A stretch of 64,000 nt of DNA from Glebionis coronaria (GCA_025667525.1 CM046879.1:365508639-365572638); one strand, 5' to 3'. Shown: positions 10,461 to 21,392, counted from the stretch's first letter. The notes: generated by a model not told the origin, from the letters alone. Numbers and translations: made by a program.

Positions 10461-11777
10461 ATGCGTACTAGATCTTCTAATTATCAAGAGCCCGAGACTC
10501 GAGAAGATTTAAGTATGGCAGGTGTTAACAACAATAATAATCCACCACACCTCAACAATAACAACAATGTTCTTCCACAGCCCGATCTTCGGACAATGGA
10601 GGAACTTTGTCAACCTACCATGTTTGGACGAGGAGGACCGATTGCGCCGATGCAAATCACGGCTCCGGAGTTTTCATTGAAGCACCACATGATTCAGCAA
10701 GTGCAAACTAGTCCATTCGCCGGAATGCCTGATGATGATGCCAACAAACACCTCGACAAGTTCATTACAATCACCCAAAGCATGAAGTTGCCTGGTGCCA
10801 CAATGGATGTTCTTCGCCTTCAACTCTTTCCACATACTTTATCACATCACGCCGAGAAATGGTTTGATCGTCTCCCGAAGAATTCAATTCATACTTGGGA
10901 TGACATGACTCAACGCTTTTTGTCGCGCTACTTTCCACCATCCATGGTCACGAGCCTTCGCAATCAAATCAGAGATTTCATGCAAGATCCTGATGAATCT
11001 CTTTTTGATGCTTGGGAAAGATATAATGTCTTGATCGATAGATGTCCAAACCACAACATGCTCCCTGTGACCTTAACTGATACTTTCTACAACGGTTTGA
11101 CTTTTCGAGATCGTGATACGATTAATGCAGCCAACGGTGGCACATTTATGAAAAGGAGACCCGAGGAGTGTAGAGAGCTTATTGAGAACATGACTACTCA
11201 TCACAAAAACTGGGATTCCTCCGCTTCTTCAAGGAACAACCCGAGAGTCAATGTTTCTTCTACTTCAGCAAGCCCCGATATGACCGAATTCACCCGCATG
11301 CTGACCGAAATGAACAAAAGTATCTTGCTTCTCGCTTCAAACCAACAACAACAAGTTAAAGCGGTTGCACCTTCTTGTGAAACATGCGGCGGTCCACACT
11401 CATACACTGATTTTCCTTCTACTCAAGGAAATCCGGAAAATGTGTATGCAGCTTATGGTAATTATTCACCGGAAAGTTACCAAGCTCGACCTCAAGGGGA
11501 TAGAAATTTGCTGAGTTACTTGTCAAACAACTACCTTTCACCCGGTTTTTCTCCTCAAAACCAAAACCCCAACAACAACTATACTAGAAGCAACCAAATC
11601 CCACCAAGAGCTTCTAATCCTTATCACCCACCCGCTCAACAAGCCCCACCCATTAACCCCGATGTTGAAGCATTAATGAGAACCCAAGGTGAGCAAATCA
11701 AGAATCTGCAGAGCCAAATTATCAATCTGAAAGGAGATATCACAAAGCAAGGGAATGACATTAGATCCGAGCTTTGA
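10461..11777 (+). CDS. Element B gag
   Basis: 438-residue capsid/nucleocapsid protein. The ATG at 10461 is chosen because MRTRSSNYQEPE matches the starts of D (MRTRSTSYQEPE) and A (MRTR). The capsid core (LRLQLFPHTLSHHAEKWF, CPNHNMLPVTLTDTFYNGL, GGTFMKRRPEECRELIENM) is very unlike that of A, C and D, while the first 20 residues and the tail after the zinc knuckle (YQARPQGDRNLLSY) match D closely. The knuckle reads CETCGGPHSYTDF, missing the last Cys. Ends at TGA 11775-11777; the same frame continues into protease. Confidence 0.9.
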   Translation: MRTRSSNYQEPETREDLSMAGVNNNNNPPHLNNNNNVLPQPDLRTMEELCQPTMFGRGGPIAPMQITAPEFSLKHHMIQQVQTSPFAGMPDDDANKHLDKFITITQSMKLPGATMDVLRLQLFPHTLSHHAEKWFDRLPKNSIHTWDDMTQRFLSRYFPPSMVTSLRNQIRDFMQDPDESLFDAWERYNVLIDRCPNHNMLPVTLTDTFYNGLTFRDRDTINAANGGTFMKRRPEECRELIENMTTHHKNWDSSASSRNNPRVNVSSTSASPDMTEFTRMLTEMNKSILLLASNQQQQVKAVAPSCETCGGPHSYTDFPSTQGNPENVYAAYGNYSPESYQARPQGDRNLLSYLSNNYLSPGFSPQNQNPNNNYTRSNQIPPRASNPYHPPAQQAPPINPDVEALMRTQGEQIKNLQSQIINLKGDITKQGNDIRSEL

Positions 11778-13643
11778 GATAATATTCAATCCTCCTTTAG
11801 CACTCAAACGAATGATATAAAGAATATGCTGGCTAGTTTCTTGCCCACAACTCAACCTTCGTCTTCGAGTTCTCTACCTTCAAACACCGTCACCAATCCG
11901 CGAGCAAATGTGAGTGCTATTACTACCCGTAGTGGAGTTACCATAGTAGGACCACCTATCCCACCCCCATCATCTACACCTCCTCCACCACCATTTATCC
12001 CTACTCCTCCTACACCTAGTATTAGTACACCATTACCGTCTTCGCCTCGTCATGACGATGTTCCCAAGAAGAAGCCTTCAATATCTCAACCTTTACCGTC
12101 TACACCTTCACCACCTAAACCCAATATACCTTATCCTTCACGGCTAGGCAAGACCACAATGCTAACCAAGGATGACTGTCAAATGTCAAATTATTTGAAG
12201 ATGATCTCTCAAATGAATTTCAGCATTAGCCTTGTCGAAGCACTTGTCCACATGCCGAAATTTGTGAAAGCATTCAAGGAATTGCTTAACAAGAAGGAGA
12301 AGCTGATTTAGCTTGCCTACACACGCTTAAATGAAAACTGTTCTGCAGTTATTCTTAAAGAACTTCCAGAAAAACTTGGAGATCCCGGTCGTTTTGTGTT
12401 GCCTTGCATTTTCAAAAAACCTGAAGAATTTACTGCCCTAGCTGATCTCGGGGCCAGTATTAATCTTATGCCTTTGAGTGTTTGGAAAACTCTATCATTA
12501 CCCGACCTTACTCCAACAAGGATGACTATTGAGCTTGCAAATCACACTCTCGCTTACCCCGTTGGTATTGCCGAAGATGTGTTCATTAAAGTTTGCACAT
12601 TTACTTTCCCGGTCGACTTTGTCGTTGTTGATTATGAAATGGACCCTCGTATTCCTTTAAAACTTGGTCGACCAGTCTTGAGAACCGGAAGAGCTCTAAT
12701 TGATGTTGCCGAAGGTGAGTTAATCTTAAGAGTCGGGGATGATGCTCAAGTTTTCAAAATAGGGAAGCTTACAAGCAAATCCTATGGACGAGAATCTGTG
12801 AATATGATTAATGTGCTCGATGATTTTACCATCTACAACAATCCTCTATTCGAGTCTTGCATTGATAATCCAGTTTTTGAAGATGATGTGGATGATTCTC
12901 TCTCTAATTTGGAACCTTCACCCATTTATGATTCTCCACCGATCTTTGATGCTTATGATGACGATTCTAGCTCAGATACGGATGACTTTGATGATTGTAC
13001 TTCCGAGTATCCCGACCTGCCCACATATGATGATTTTGATGAGGCCGATACTCTTTCGAGTCATTATTCACATGATGAAGATCCTCTGTCATCCATGCTT
13101 AATCCTACTTTGGATGATTACTCTTTTGAGGAAGACTTCTCTACATTTCTCAATACTTACTTCCCTCATGAGAGTGATGCTCCTCCTTTAGACTTTGAAG
13201 ATTATCGTCTTGATCCTACTTTGGATTTGAAGAAAATACTTTCAAAGGAGAAGCAACCGGTCGACACCAACATCCGCAACACGTATGAGTTAACACCTCT
13301 TTGTCCACCTTCTGAGGACGAGGTTGTGCATTTTCTTCGCGGATCTTCTTCACATTCTGCTGAGCCTGAGTGCTATTTTCCCCTAAAGGAAAAGGTGTTC
13401 GACCCCGGTATCGATCTTCTTCAGCCATCTCAGTATCTACCTGATGAAATAAAAGGAAAGATTTTTGGACCTATTGAAGATATGCTTCCACTTCACCCTT
13501 GCTACCACCGTGCTCCATCTTTGCTTAAGGGAACCTTTCCTATTCTTCTTTGGTTTGCCTTGTTCGCCTTAAGCCTCTGCTATTTGATGGACGAAAACTA
13601 TGTCTTTGATCCCGGTGGATATGTTTCATGCTTCTTCCTATGA
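11778..13643 (+). pseudogene. Element B protease plus acidic C-terminal extension; no RT
   Basis: In frame with gag after its TGA; one more stop (TAG, 12309-12311) interrupts it. Segments: TTRSG and a Pro/Ser linker; PYPSRL; aspartic protease with [14 protein letters not shown] (about 12436) and LGRPVLRTGRALIDV; then 270 residues rich in Asp/Glu; then CYFPLKEKVFDPGID (about 13372-13416), a hydrophobic stretch long enough for one membrane helix (about 13530-13590), and NYVFDPGGY (13597-13623). RT, RNase H and integrase are absent: the frame ends and the 3' non-coding region follows directly. Conceptually 1,060 codons from 10461. Role of the extension unknown; element C has the same end motifs. 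Confidence 0.88.
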
Positions 13644-13654
13644 TAATCAAGGTC

Positions 13655-13672
13655 GAGTCAGGCTCACGACTC
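13655..13672 (+). promoter_or_regulatory. Post-coding stem-loop (B)
   Basis: GAGTCAGGCTCACGACTC, stem GAGTC/GACTC, 11 nt after the last stop. D has almost the same sequence after its integrase although B has no integrase. Followed by AAGCGCTTCTTGGGAGGC (from 13687), also similar in D. Confidence 0.6.
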
Positions 13673-15631
13673 GGTTAACAAAAATCAAGCGCTTCTTGGG
13701 AGGCAACCCATGTATCTATCTTTTATCTTTCTTTATCCTAAGTGTAGGGAAGACCCGTTGGTGTTTGCTATCTCCTCTCTTCTTATATTCAGGGATTCGA
13801 GCGCTCAATGATCCACTCTTGATGATTCTTGACGACCTGTGATTCCGTGTTCCCTTCTTCATGGTTCTATCCTAAACTCTTTTCGATTCACTATTTTATA
13901 TTTTCCAATATTAAAATAGGAATCTCGTTAGTTGTCTTTTCCTTAGCAAGATTTAAACAACGTGCACAATGTCCTAAGTGTAGGGGAGTTTACTCCCACA
14001 TGCTTAAACATTGAGGACAATGTTTATATTAAGTATAGGGGGGACTTCTATCGAAGTTAAGTGGCTCTTTTCCTTGTATTTGTCCTCATTTTAACAGGAA
14101 AATCAATTTTTCGACATTTTTAAAAAATTTTGATCTATTTTGGCCCATTCGTTTTTCCTTTTGTATAGTTATTTTCTTTCTTTATTAGACTAAAAATTGA
14201 ATAAAGTGGTTTTAATTTTCAAACGTTGTGAATCTTTTGACTCAACCCGAGTTTACTTATCTTAGTTTACTCTAGCTAGTATCCTTAACGTGTTTAAGTC
14301 AAGTTTTGCTAGGCTTTTATATTGAGCTATAAAACGCGAAAGTCTTAACTCTCACGGGTTAAGAACAAGAACTTTTCGCAAGTTCCTATAATTGATCCTA
14401 GAGAGTCGTTTATCAAGGGAACTTTAAAACGCGATTTCTAAACTTGAAAAAGTCTAAGAGTTTGCAAGATCCTATAGGCGACTCAAAACCCAAAACTTTG
14501 ATTTAATAGGCTAAGCATCCACGAGTCTCATTCCTTGAGATTTTAAACTGTGGAGAACGAGAGATGATAGAGTCAATTATAAGTTTGGTATTCTTTCGTG
14601 AATTTATGTGAGTTAATCATAAGCCTATTCTCCCATCGCTTGCTAATAAATTTATCTGCAATAAATAAGGTTGTACGATTTGAAAAGTTACTTAGCTTCT
14701 AGCCCAAGATCATTTAAAAGTTTCTCGGTATGGATTAGAGTTCATAGCCAAGGCATAACTTATTGAAGCGGAATGCGAAGATTGGCGAGTCCGAAAAGGC
14801 CCTAACAAGACATGAGGGCTACATTTTGTTGCTAAAGATCCAAAGTGATGTGAAGAATTATTTATCAAAGATCAATATGAAGGATTGAGACACACGACGA
14901 AAAGCAAAAACTCCTTAAAAGTCATGGAGAAGTCTATCCGAAAAGGCCCTAACAAGGTATGAGGATAAATAGATCCAAGTCCAAAAAGGAGGCGGATTGT
15001 TGTATATCAAAGTCCAAAATAAAGATTGGAGAAAAATGAAGAAGTCGTGGTCCATATATGAAGAATCTCTCTAAACTTCAAGTGAAGAAATTCCTATTAT
15101 GAAGAGAAGACCATTATTTCATGAACGTCTCTCAAGATTTGAAGTATGAAGTTGCTGCCACATATCGGTCCGAGAAAGGTCTCAAATCGCGAAGCGAGTT
15201 ATGCCAAGATATGAACTTTATGAGGTACCGATAAGCAGTTTTAAAAGATTTTGTCCTTTAGCTAACTATTGATTAAATCATTCACTTTATAAGTCAAAAA
15301 TGCATCCTCGTGATCATTCAAGACAAAAATAAAATATAAGAGATACACCTAGGAATAAGGGAGTCTAAGTGAATAATTGGCCCACATGAGTTTGTGTTAG
15401 TTTTCTAACTTATAATAACAATGATCTCGTTTTTAAGCTTGGTTTGGAGAAAGTGAAAACTTGAGGATGATGATCATTCATGACATTTCCAAAACCTAAG
15501 GTATGCTTTTGATTTCTTTACTTGTTTTGTTATTTTATATCTCTTTAATAAAGGCCAACGTGGATTGATTGTGATGAAAAATGTAAACGTGCTTTGTAAC
15601 TAATGCATTGCATGAGGACATTGCAATGGTC
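13673..15631 (+). other. Element B 3' non-coding region
   Basis: About 2 kb without a supportable gene. Contains extra polypurine-tract copies at 13738-13753, 13975-13988 and 14030-14044, the hairpin at 14006-14025, GAGAACGAGAGATGATAGAG near 14551, two AAAAGGCCCTAACAAG repeats (14797 and 14941), and ACAATGATCTCGTT near 15418. Long stretches (14750-14830, 15220-15390) match the complement of D (50030-50660) much better than the gag capsid core does. Confidence 0.8.
14006..14025 (+). promoter_or_regulatory. Conserved 3'-region hairpin (B)
   Basis: AAACATTGAGGACAATGTTT, 8-bp perfect stem with AGGA loop, between TAAGTGTAGGGGAG and TAAGTATAGGGGGGA. Confidence 0.75.
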
Positions 15632-15645
15632 AAGTGTAGGGGATT
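15632..15645 (+). promoter_or_regulatory. Element B polypurine tract
   Basis: AAGTGTAGGGGATT immediately before the 3' LTR, identical to A's terminal tract. Confidence 0.88.
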
Positions 15646-17546
15646 TGATAGGTGTGTAAACAGACCATCCTTTTTACCACTTAATTACAAAAATAACCGA
15701 GCCAAAACGTGTATTTTATGTCATTTATGTCAGAATTATGCGTGGTTTGTGTTTTTGTTGTGATTTAGGATGAAAAGGTGAAAAGTGGAGAAAACACGGG
15801 CATTCACGGGCTTTTATTGAAGAAAAAGATGAAAGACAAAGTCAAGAAGTCAAGAGTGCAAAAAGAACGGAAGTCCAAGACCAATTCAGAAGATTTATCG
15901 AAGAAAAAGTCAAAAGACGGAAGTTTATCCAAAGCCGAAAAACTCAAGTCTAATTTATTGAAGAATTACAAGACGAGTTTGAAGAAATCCCAGACAAAGT
16001 CATTAAAGCCCAAGATTAAGAAGATTAAAAGGCTTAAGGACTTAAGAGTGCAATTAAGGAAAAATGAAGGAGGGGAGGAAGCTTCCTAAGCACTCCTTAA
16101 TCCTCCCCTATAAATAGTCATTAGGATAATCATTTTCATTTTCTTGGATAGTTTGACACACTATTTCTTCCATTTTATTTACCTTGCACATTTAAATACA
16201 TGTCATTTAATTTCTTATCCAATTTAAATACCTTGTCTTGCACCTTAAATACATTTAATTTCAAGTAAGTTCTCTTTTAATTCTTGTCAATCTTTACTTT
16301 TTCTTGTTAATCTCTTATCTACCTTTCTTTATTTGATCTTAATCTTCATGCTTTATTGTTTATGTTCATGTTCTTGATTTTATTGATTTATTTAAGTGGG
16401 TTTTGATTATTGTGGTTAGTTTTGTTAGTTTGATTGTTTTGGATTGATTGTTTATGATTAATAGATGTTTATTTATTAGTTTGATTTAATCTTGTGGTTG
16501 ATTTTGTTTAGATTTGTTTAGATTCATGTGTTTCTTGTTCTCCTTGTTCTTCGGTTGTTTGTTACTGATCTTTCCCAGGAAAAGTTCCGGATCAAGCCAG
16601 TATTCCGAGTGAAGGAGTTTGTGCAATTTTATTCCGGATCAAAGGTCGTTCATCCGGAATATTAGATATTCCGAATAACCAGTGCTCATTCGGAATAATT
16701 CATTATTCCGGATCAAGCATTCCGTCCGGAATACCAAACATTCCGGATAAGCCATTTATTCCGGATCAAGCTCACATTCCGTATCAAAAGAATATTCCGT
16801 ATCAAGGAAGCTATTCCGGATCAAAAGAACATTCCGAATCAAGGGAATATTCCGGATCAAGGGCTTCCATCCGGAATAAGTGACATATTCCGGATCAAGG
16901 AGTTCTATTCGGAATATTATTCCGGATAGGAAGATATTCCGGATCAGCAACATTCCGGATCAAGACCAACATTCCGAATAAAGAAGTTTATTCCGGATAG
17001 GTGACATATTCCGAGTAAGCAATTTATTCCGGATCAAGGGCTTTGGTTGATATTCCGAGTAAAGAAGAATCATTCCGAACGAAGGTGAAATTCCAGATGA
17101 GTGATTATTCCGAATGAGGGTATTATTCCGGATGAGCTAATGTTCAGGTTCTTTTAATTTCAGTTTTTTTTAGTTTCTGTTTTTAATTTTCAAGCTTTAT
17201 TTTTCCCGCCTTTTTATTTAGTTGCACTTTAAGTTTATTTGCCTTAGATTTATTTTAGCCTTGCCTTAGTTTTAAGTTTGCCTTAGTTAGATTTAAGTTT
17301 GCGTTATTTACTATTAGTGCCTTTTAATTTCAGTTACGCATTTTAATTTCTTGCACAATTTATTTTAATTAGACTTAGATTTACTTTAACGTCGTTTTCT
17401 TTTACTTCTTGCACATTTTATTTTAAAAAACAACCAAAAATATTCTTTTCACCAAAAACAACTGAGTCGTACTTTGAACCGGAAATCAATTCTTTAAGAT
17501 ACCGAGAAAACGAAAACAATTAAACCAGGTAAAATCTTAGTTATCA
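15646..17546 (+). mobile_element. Element B 3' LTR (1,901 bp)
   Basis: Direct repeat of 8337-10236, TGATA...TATCA. TATA box at 16109-16116, TTCCG array at 16584-17137. Followed by GTACA (target duplication). The Lys-rich open frames at 8468-8710 and 15778-16089 are LTR sequence and are not called as genes. Confidence 0.95.
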
Positions 17547-17551
17547 GTACA

Positions 17552-17586
17552 CCAATCAGTATGTATGTATGCGCGCGAGTGCGCAT
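17552..17586 (-). pseudogene. Element A gag, first codons (other side of B)
   Basis: ATG at 17586-17584 opens MRTRAHTYILIG, and removing B and one copy of the 5-bp duplication joins it in frame to codons at 8335 and below. MRTR is also how gag starts in B and D. This confirms that B landed about 12 codons into A's gag. Confidence 0.85.
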
Positions 17587-18310
17587 ACAATTAAAACTTT
17601 GGAATGAGGTAGGTGACCTCGGTCGACTTTGAGAGGAAAAGGATTTTCCCTCTCGAGGTGCAATATGAAAAAGCTTACAAAAATATATACTTAATTACTA
17701 CTTGAGTTGGCAAACCAATAATCGGTCGTCCCTCTCAATATACGCACAAGCAAGCGGGGAAACGAGGTGGCACAAAACACTTAAAAACATTTTTCCTTAG
17801 ACGGCCTTTTATAGCGCGTCGCCTTATACCCACCTTATAGTTTGTATATGTCGAGTTCAAACGTCTTACTAGTATTTATCTATTTTGCCTTTTTATTTCG
17901 TTATGGATGCGAATACAATAGTTAGGTGATGAAATCCCAACTAAGGCTTTATTTGAAAAGTAGGTAAATTAATGTTCTACGTAATATAATAATTGAAAAA
18001 TCTTTTTGTATTTTTTTAGAAAAATATATATTCACAATAAAAACGAAAGAAATCGAAATAAGAAAATAACACTAATACATAATATTTTTGGTGTAATACT
18101 TTTAGGAAAAAGTATTACTTTTTGATTTTAAATTTTTTTTGGTGCAAATCTTAGGAAATAATTTGCTTTTGTGATTTTTTATTTTTTTGTATTTTTAAGT
18201 TTTTGATTTTTTTGTACTTTTGATTTTGTTAACAAGAAACGTAACGTTCAAAATGAACGGATCCCAAAATCCAAACGTCTTCACGAAAAATCGTCAATCG
18301 TACGAGCGAA
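17587..18310 (-). other. Element A untranslated leader
   Basis: About 720 nt between primer site and gag ATG, AT-rich in the middle. Two structures: near gag, 17617-17658 folds with CCTCG/CGAGG outside and GAGAGG/CCTCTC inside; near the primer site, CGTTCATTTTGAACG (18245-18259) next to GGATC. The first is shared with C, the second with B, C and D. No gene seen. Confidence 0.65.
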
Positions 18311-18325
18311 GCGGCAGCGGCGCCA
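18311..18325 (-). promoter_or_regulatory. Element A primer binding site
   Basis: Minus strand TGGCGCCGCTGCCGC, three bases from the LTR; resembles the tRNA-Asp 3' end complement. Confidence 0.8.
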
Positions 18326-18849
18326 ATTTAATACTATGGTTTTTGCAAACTCTTTTTAGTCTCTATTTATCGTTCCACAAATCGACTCGAATTGATATCC
18401 GGTTAAACGTAAAACTAATTTGTTCTTGGTAACTATATTTTTTTGGTATTTTAAACTAAAAACTATTAACTATTTAATTAAAAGCTAATTAATTAAATAC
18501 TAGAACTATTTAAACAATTTTGAAAACTAATTTAAACTAATTAAAAACAATAAAACTATTTTTAAAATAAAACTATCTTAATTTTAAACTAAAAATTTTA
18601 AATGAAAATAAAACTAATTTGAAAACAAATTTTAAATTATAAAAGTAATTAAATAAAATATATTTTGTCTTTTTGTATTATTTTTTTTTATTTTTTTTAT
18701 AATATGAAAACTTTTTAAAAGAAAACTTAACTAAAAACCTTTTACTCAAAATTAAATAAATTTGAAACGTGTATTTAGTCTAGTAATTAAAAACTGACAA
18801 GGGAAAAGATACTATATCAATAAACTGACACATAATAAAACACAAGAAA

Positions 18850-18948
18850 GGTGCTAGCTCAATTGGTTAAGTCGTTTGGTTCCTGAACAGGAGGTCCAGG
18901 GATCGAAACTAGGCAGAGACGATTTTTGCTAATATTTTTTTTTTTTTT
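18850..18948 (+). other. tRNA-like sequence with poly-T tail (candidate SINE head)
   Basis: TAGCTCAATTGG (18855-18866) fits a Pol III A box and GGGATCGAAACT (18899-18910) resembles a B box; spacing suits a tRNA-derived unit. The acceptor ends do not pair well, so it is not a functional tRNA gene. Fourteen T follow (18935-18948), then a hairpin ACTCAGAC/GTCTGAGT (18962-18984) and TTTTT. A SINE-like insertion or tRNA-derived promoter inside A's LTR are both possible; no clear target duplication seen. Confidence 0.5.
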
Positions 18949-19009
18949 GGAAATTTAACTTACTCAGACCAATTGTGTCTGAGTGTTTTTATGCAGCAAT
19001 AATAAGCTA

Positions 19010-19510
19010 ATTAGAAGAATCAAATAAGCCAAATAGCCGAGACAAATAAGCAGTTAAACAAACTAGCAAAACTGAAACAAAAATAAGCAAACTAAATCAA
19101 CTAAACTGATAAGCAAAAACAGGCAATAAGCTAATGCAACTAGCAGATCTAAACCAACTGAAAAACAAAAAGCAGAATAACTACAACCAAATAAGCTAAA
19201 AGGTGAATCAAATAAGCATAAAATAACTTCCAATTAATATTAAGACGCAATATCAGTAACTGAATGGACAAATCCCATTAGCAGACTAAATAGCAGATTC
19301 AATAGCATATCCAAATAAAACTAAAGCAGATCCTAACAACTATAGAATTTAAGCAGATATATTAAAATCCAAACAAACCAAAAGCAGATCCAATATACTC
19401 GAAATTCAAGCAGACAAAATACATAAGCATCAAGCAGATATAACTCAAACTAAATTAAACTAAAGTAGATCGAAACCTAAACATTAACTACTCAAACACA
19501 AGCAGATTCA
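19010..19510 (-). repeat. AAGCAGAT-type degenerate repeats in A LTR
   Basis: Many scattered copies of AAGCAGAT and AATAAGCA-like words at irregular 10-40 bp spacing on the + strand (ATCTGCTT in element sense). They lie downstream of the TATA box in the transcribed part of the LTR. E's LTR near 60590-60640 has the same words in its own sense. Confidence 0.55.
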
Positions 19511-19971
19511 AACAAATATAAACTAATTAGTTAACTTAACCAAAAATTATAAAAAGAGAATAGAACCTTGTGGAGATTCCGTTGGGACGAAGGGTGGTGC
19601 TGAACCCCCTTATGAACCGAAACCAAACGAAGAAACACCTCCTTATTACCCAATCATCATCATCACATCTCGAACCATAACAGTAACGAACCACGGTATT
19701 TGTTTTATATAATTTTTATCTTCCTAGTGGGGAAAGATTAATTCCTTTTTATTTTACTTTAACATTTATTTAATCAAAAAATAAAATTAAAATAAATTGC
19801 AATAATAACCTAACGAGACAAAAAATTTAAGAAAATTGAAATTTCATTAATATAAAAACTGAGTACAATACTTGATTGAAAATAAAATTACAATAAACCC
19901 TAATTCTATTTTTTCAGAAAATAAAAATTAAAATAAAGAAAAAGGCACTCAAATTATAGATATGAGGGGGG

Positions 19972-19978
19972 TTTTATA
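19972..19978 (-). promoter_or_regulatory. TATA box, element A 5' LTR
   Basis: Minus strand CTATAAAAC, about 1.09 kb from the LTR start. Confidence 0.55.
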
Positions 19979-21069
19979 GCCAACCCCCATGGCTTCTTCA
20001 AGAAGCTTCGTGAGGAAGAAATTGCATCTGAGCCGTTAAACACTTCTTTTATACCTTCTCTCTCTTCATTTCTTGATCTTGCGGATGAAAAACATCCTTG
20101 CATCACACGGATTGCCAGGCTGGCAGTTCTGTATTTCTTGTGCTAGTTTGAGGGTGAGGTGGATGATTTTGATTGGAGGAAGGGTTTGTGGTGATGTGGG
20201 ATAACCATTCACAAAAGAGGGATTTGCCATGTAGGATAGGACCACCTTTGTGGATCTTCCGATTAACTTGGGGATTTAATCCCCAAGTGTGTGAATCACA
20301 CACTTAGAGTAAAAGCCCCAAAATTTATGATGTATTTTTGATTTAGGGTTTGGGTTGGTTGCTGCGTATTTTTAGGGAAGATGAAAGTGAAGATGGATGT
20401 TTCTTGTTTATATCGTAAAAATAAAGTAGGGTTGGGAAAATAAAACATTTATTTATTTTGTGTGTGGGTGAGATGGTAGTACACGTGTGAGGCTAAAACG
20501 TTTATTAATAAACGTTTGTGGGGTGAAATGGTGTTGGGTTGACCAGGGTAAAATCAATTGACCAGGCTTAAGCAACTCATCCATTTTGTTATTTTGATTG
20601 GGCTTAGCCCACATTAACTTCAACCGTCCCATGAGTAATTGTTTTTGGGCCATATTGGGCTTTTCAAAATAACTTAAGCATCTTAATAACCCCAAATGGG
20701 CTTTTGAGCCCATTAACCCAAATGTGGGACCCACAAAGCTCCAATGTCTTCAAAAAGATTAAATCCGATAAAATCAAGCTCGATTTCGGCTTTCTTGTTC
20801 ATTTCTTCAAAACCGTGTTGAATTGCCGGTTTTCGTGATCTTTGGCACACTTTTGGTCTTTTGACTTTGTCTTCGTCTCTTTCTTGGACTTTTCTTTAAC
20901 ATTTGACCTTGAAATCCCGTGTTTTCTTTCCTTTTGATCATTTGTACCTATTTTAACACAAAAACACAAAACCACGCGTAATTCCGACTTTTACGATATT
21001 AAACACATGATTAGGTCTTGTTTTTCCTTGATTTTATTGGCAAAAGGATAAGTGTTTACACACTTATTA

Positions 21070-21392
21070 CACTCGATCGTTTGCTTTGAAGAATTTCTCA
21101 ATATCCACATGATATATCCTTATATGTTCTAACCTTAGGTTTATAGCACACTTCATAAACGGCTATTAATTTAATGGTTACACCCTTTCCATGCTAGATT
21201 AGGCATTCGACTTCGTCTCTAGTATGGGGGTATCCTACCCTTAGACTCAAAACATTAAGGACAATGTTTAACTTTACTATGGGGCGGTGAATAGATACTT
21301 GGCTTACCAAACCTTCACGCTTTCCAAAGTTTATCTTTTTGTTGCAATTAAGGCTGAAAATGGCCAAATTTTAAAATTTTTCTCATGTTTTA
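21070..21392 (+). mobile_element. Element E 3' non-coding fragment 1
   Basis: Between A's LTR and C's LTR. Contains the family hairpin variant AAACATTAAGGACAATGTTT (21250-21269) flanked by AGTATGGGGGTA (21221-21232) and ACTATGGGGCGG (21276-21287), placing it in the 3' region of a plus-strand Athila-like element. Its last bases TTTTA are the duplication made by C; CACTC at 21070-21074 would be one copy of A's duplication, the other being outside the window. Confidence 0.75.

Larger units (their letters stand above)
18329..21069 (-). mobile_element. Element A 5' LTR (2,741 bp)
   Basis: Bounded by the primer site and by E sequence at 21070; 20389-21069 pairs with 1-681. Termini are TAATA...TATTA in place of the usual TG...CA. 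Contains a TATA box (19972-19978), TGGGCT/TGGGCC motifs upstream of it (about 20600-20720), an AAGCAGAT-type repeat region (19010-19510) and a tRNA-like sequence (18850). The AT-rich stretch 18440-18780 has nothing recognisable. Confidence 0.88.

Noticed and set aside
12811..13191. Open frames in other phases over gag-pol (for example here, 28380-28664, 54399-54977, 55568-55939)
   Set aside because: Shadows of the real coding frames with biased codon content; no motif of their own.
18850..18930. Functional tRNA gene
   Set aside because: A and B boxes are recognisable but the acceptor ends do not pair and no clean anticodon arm can be drawn.
20103..20303. 66-codon minus-strand frame in A's LTR near the TATA box
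   Set aside because: No start context or motif; the paired LTR region is outside the window, so conservation cannot be judged.
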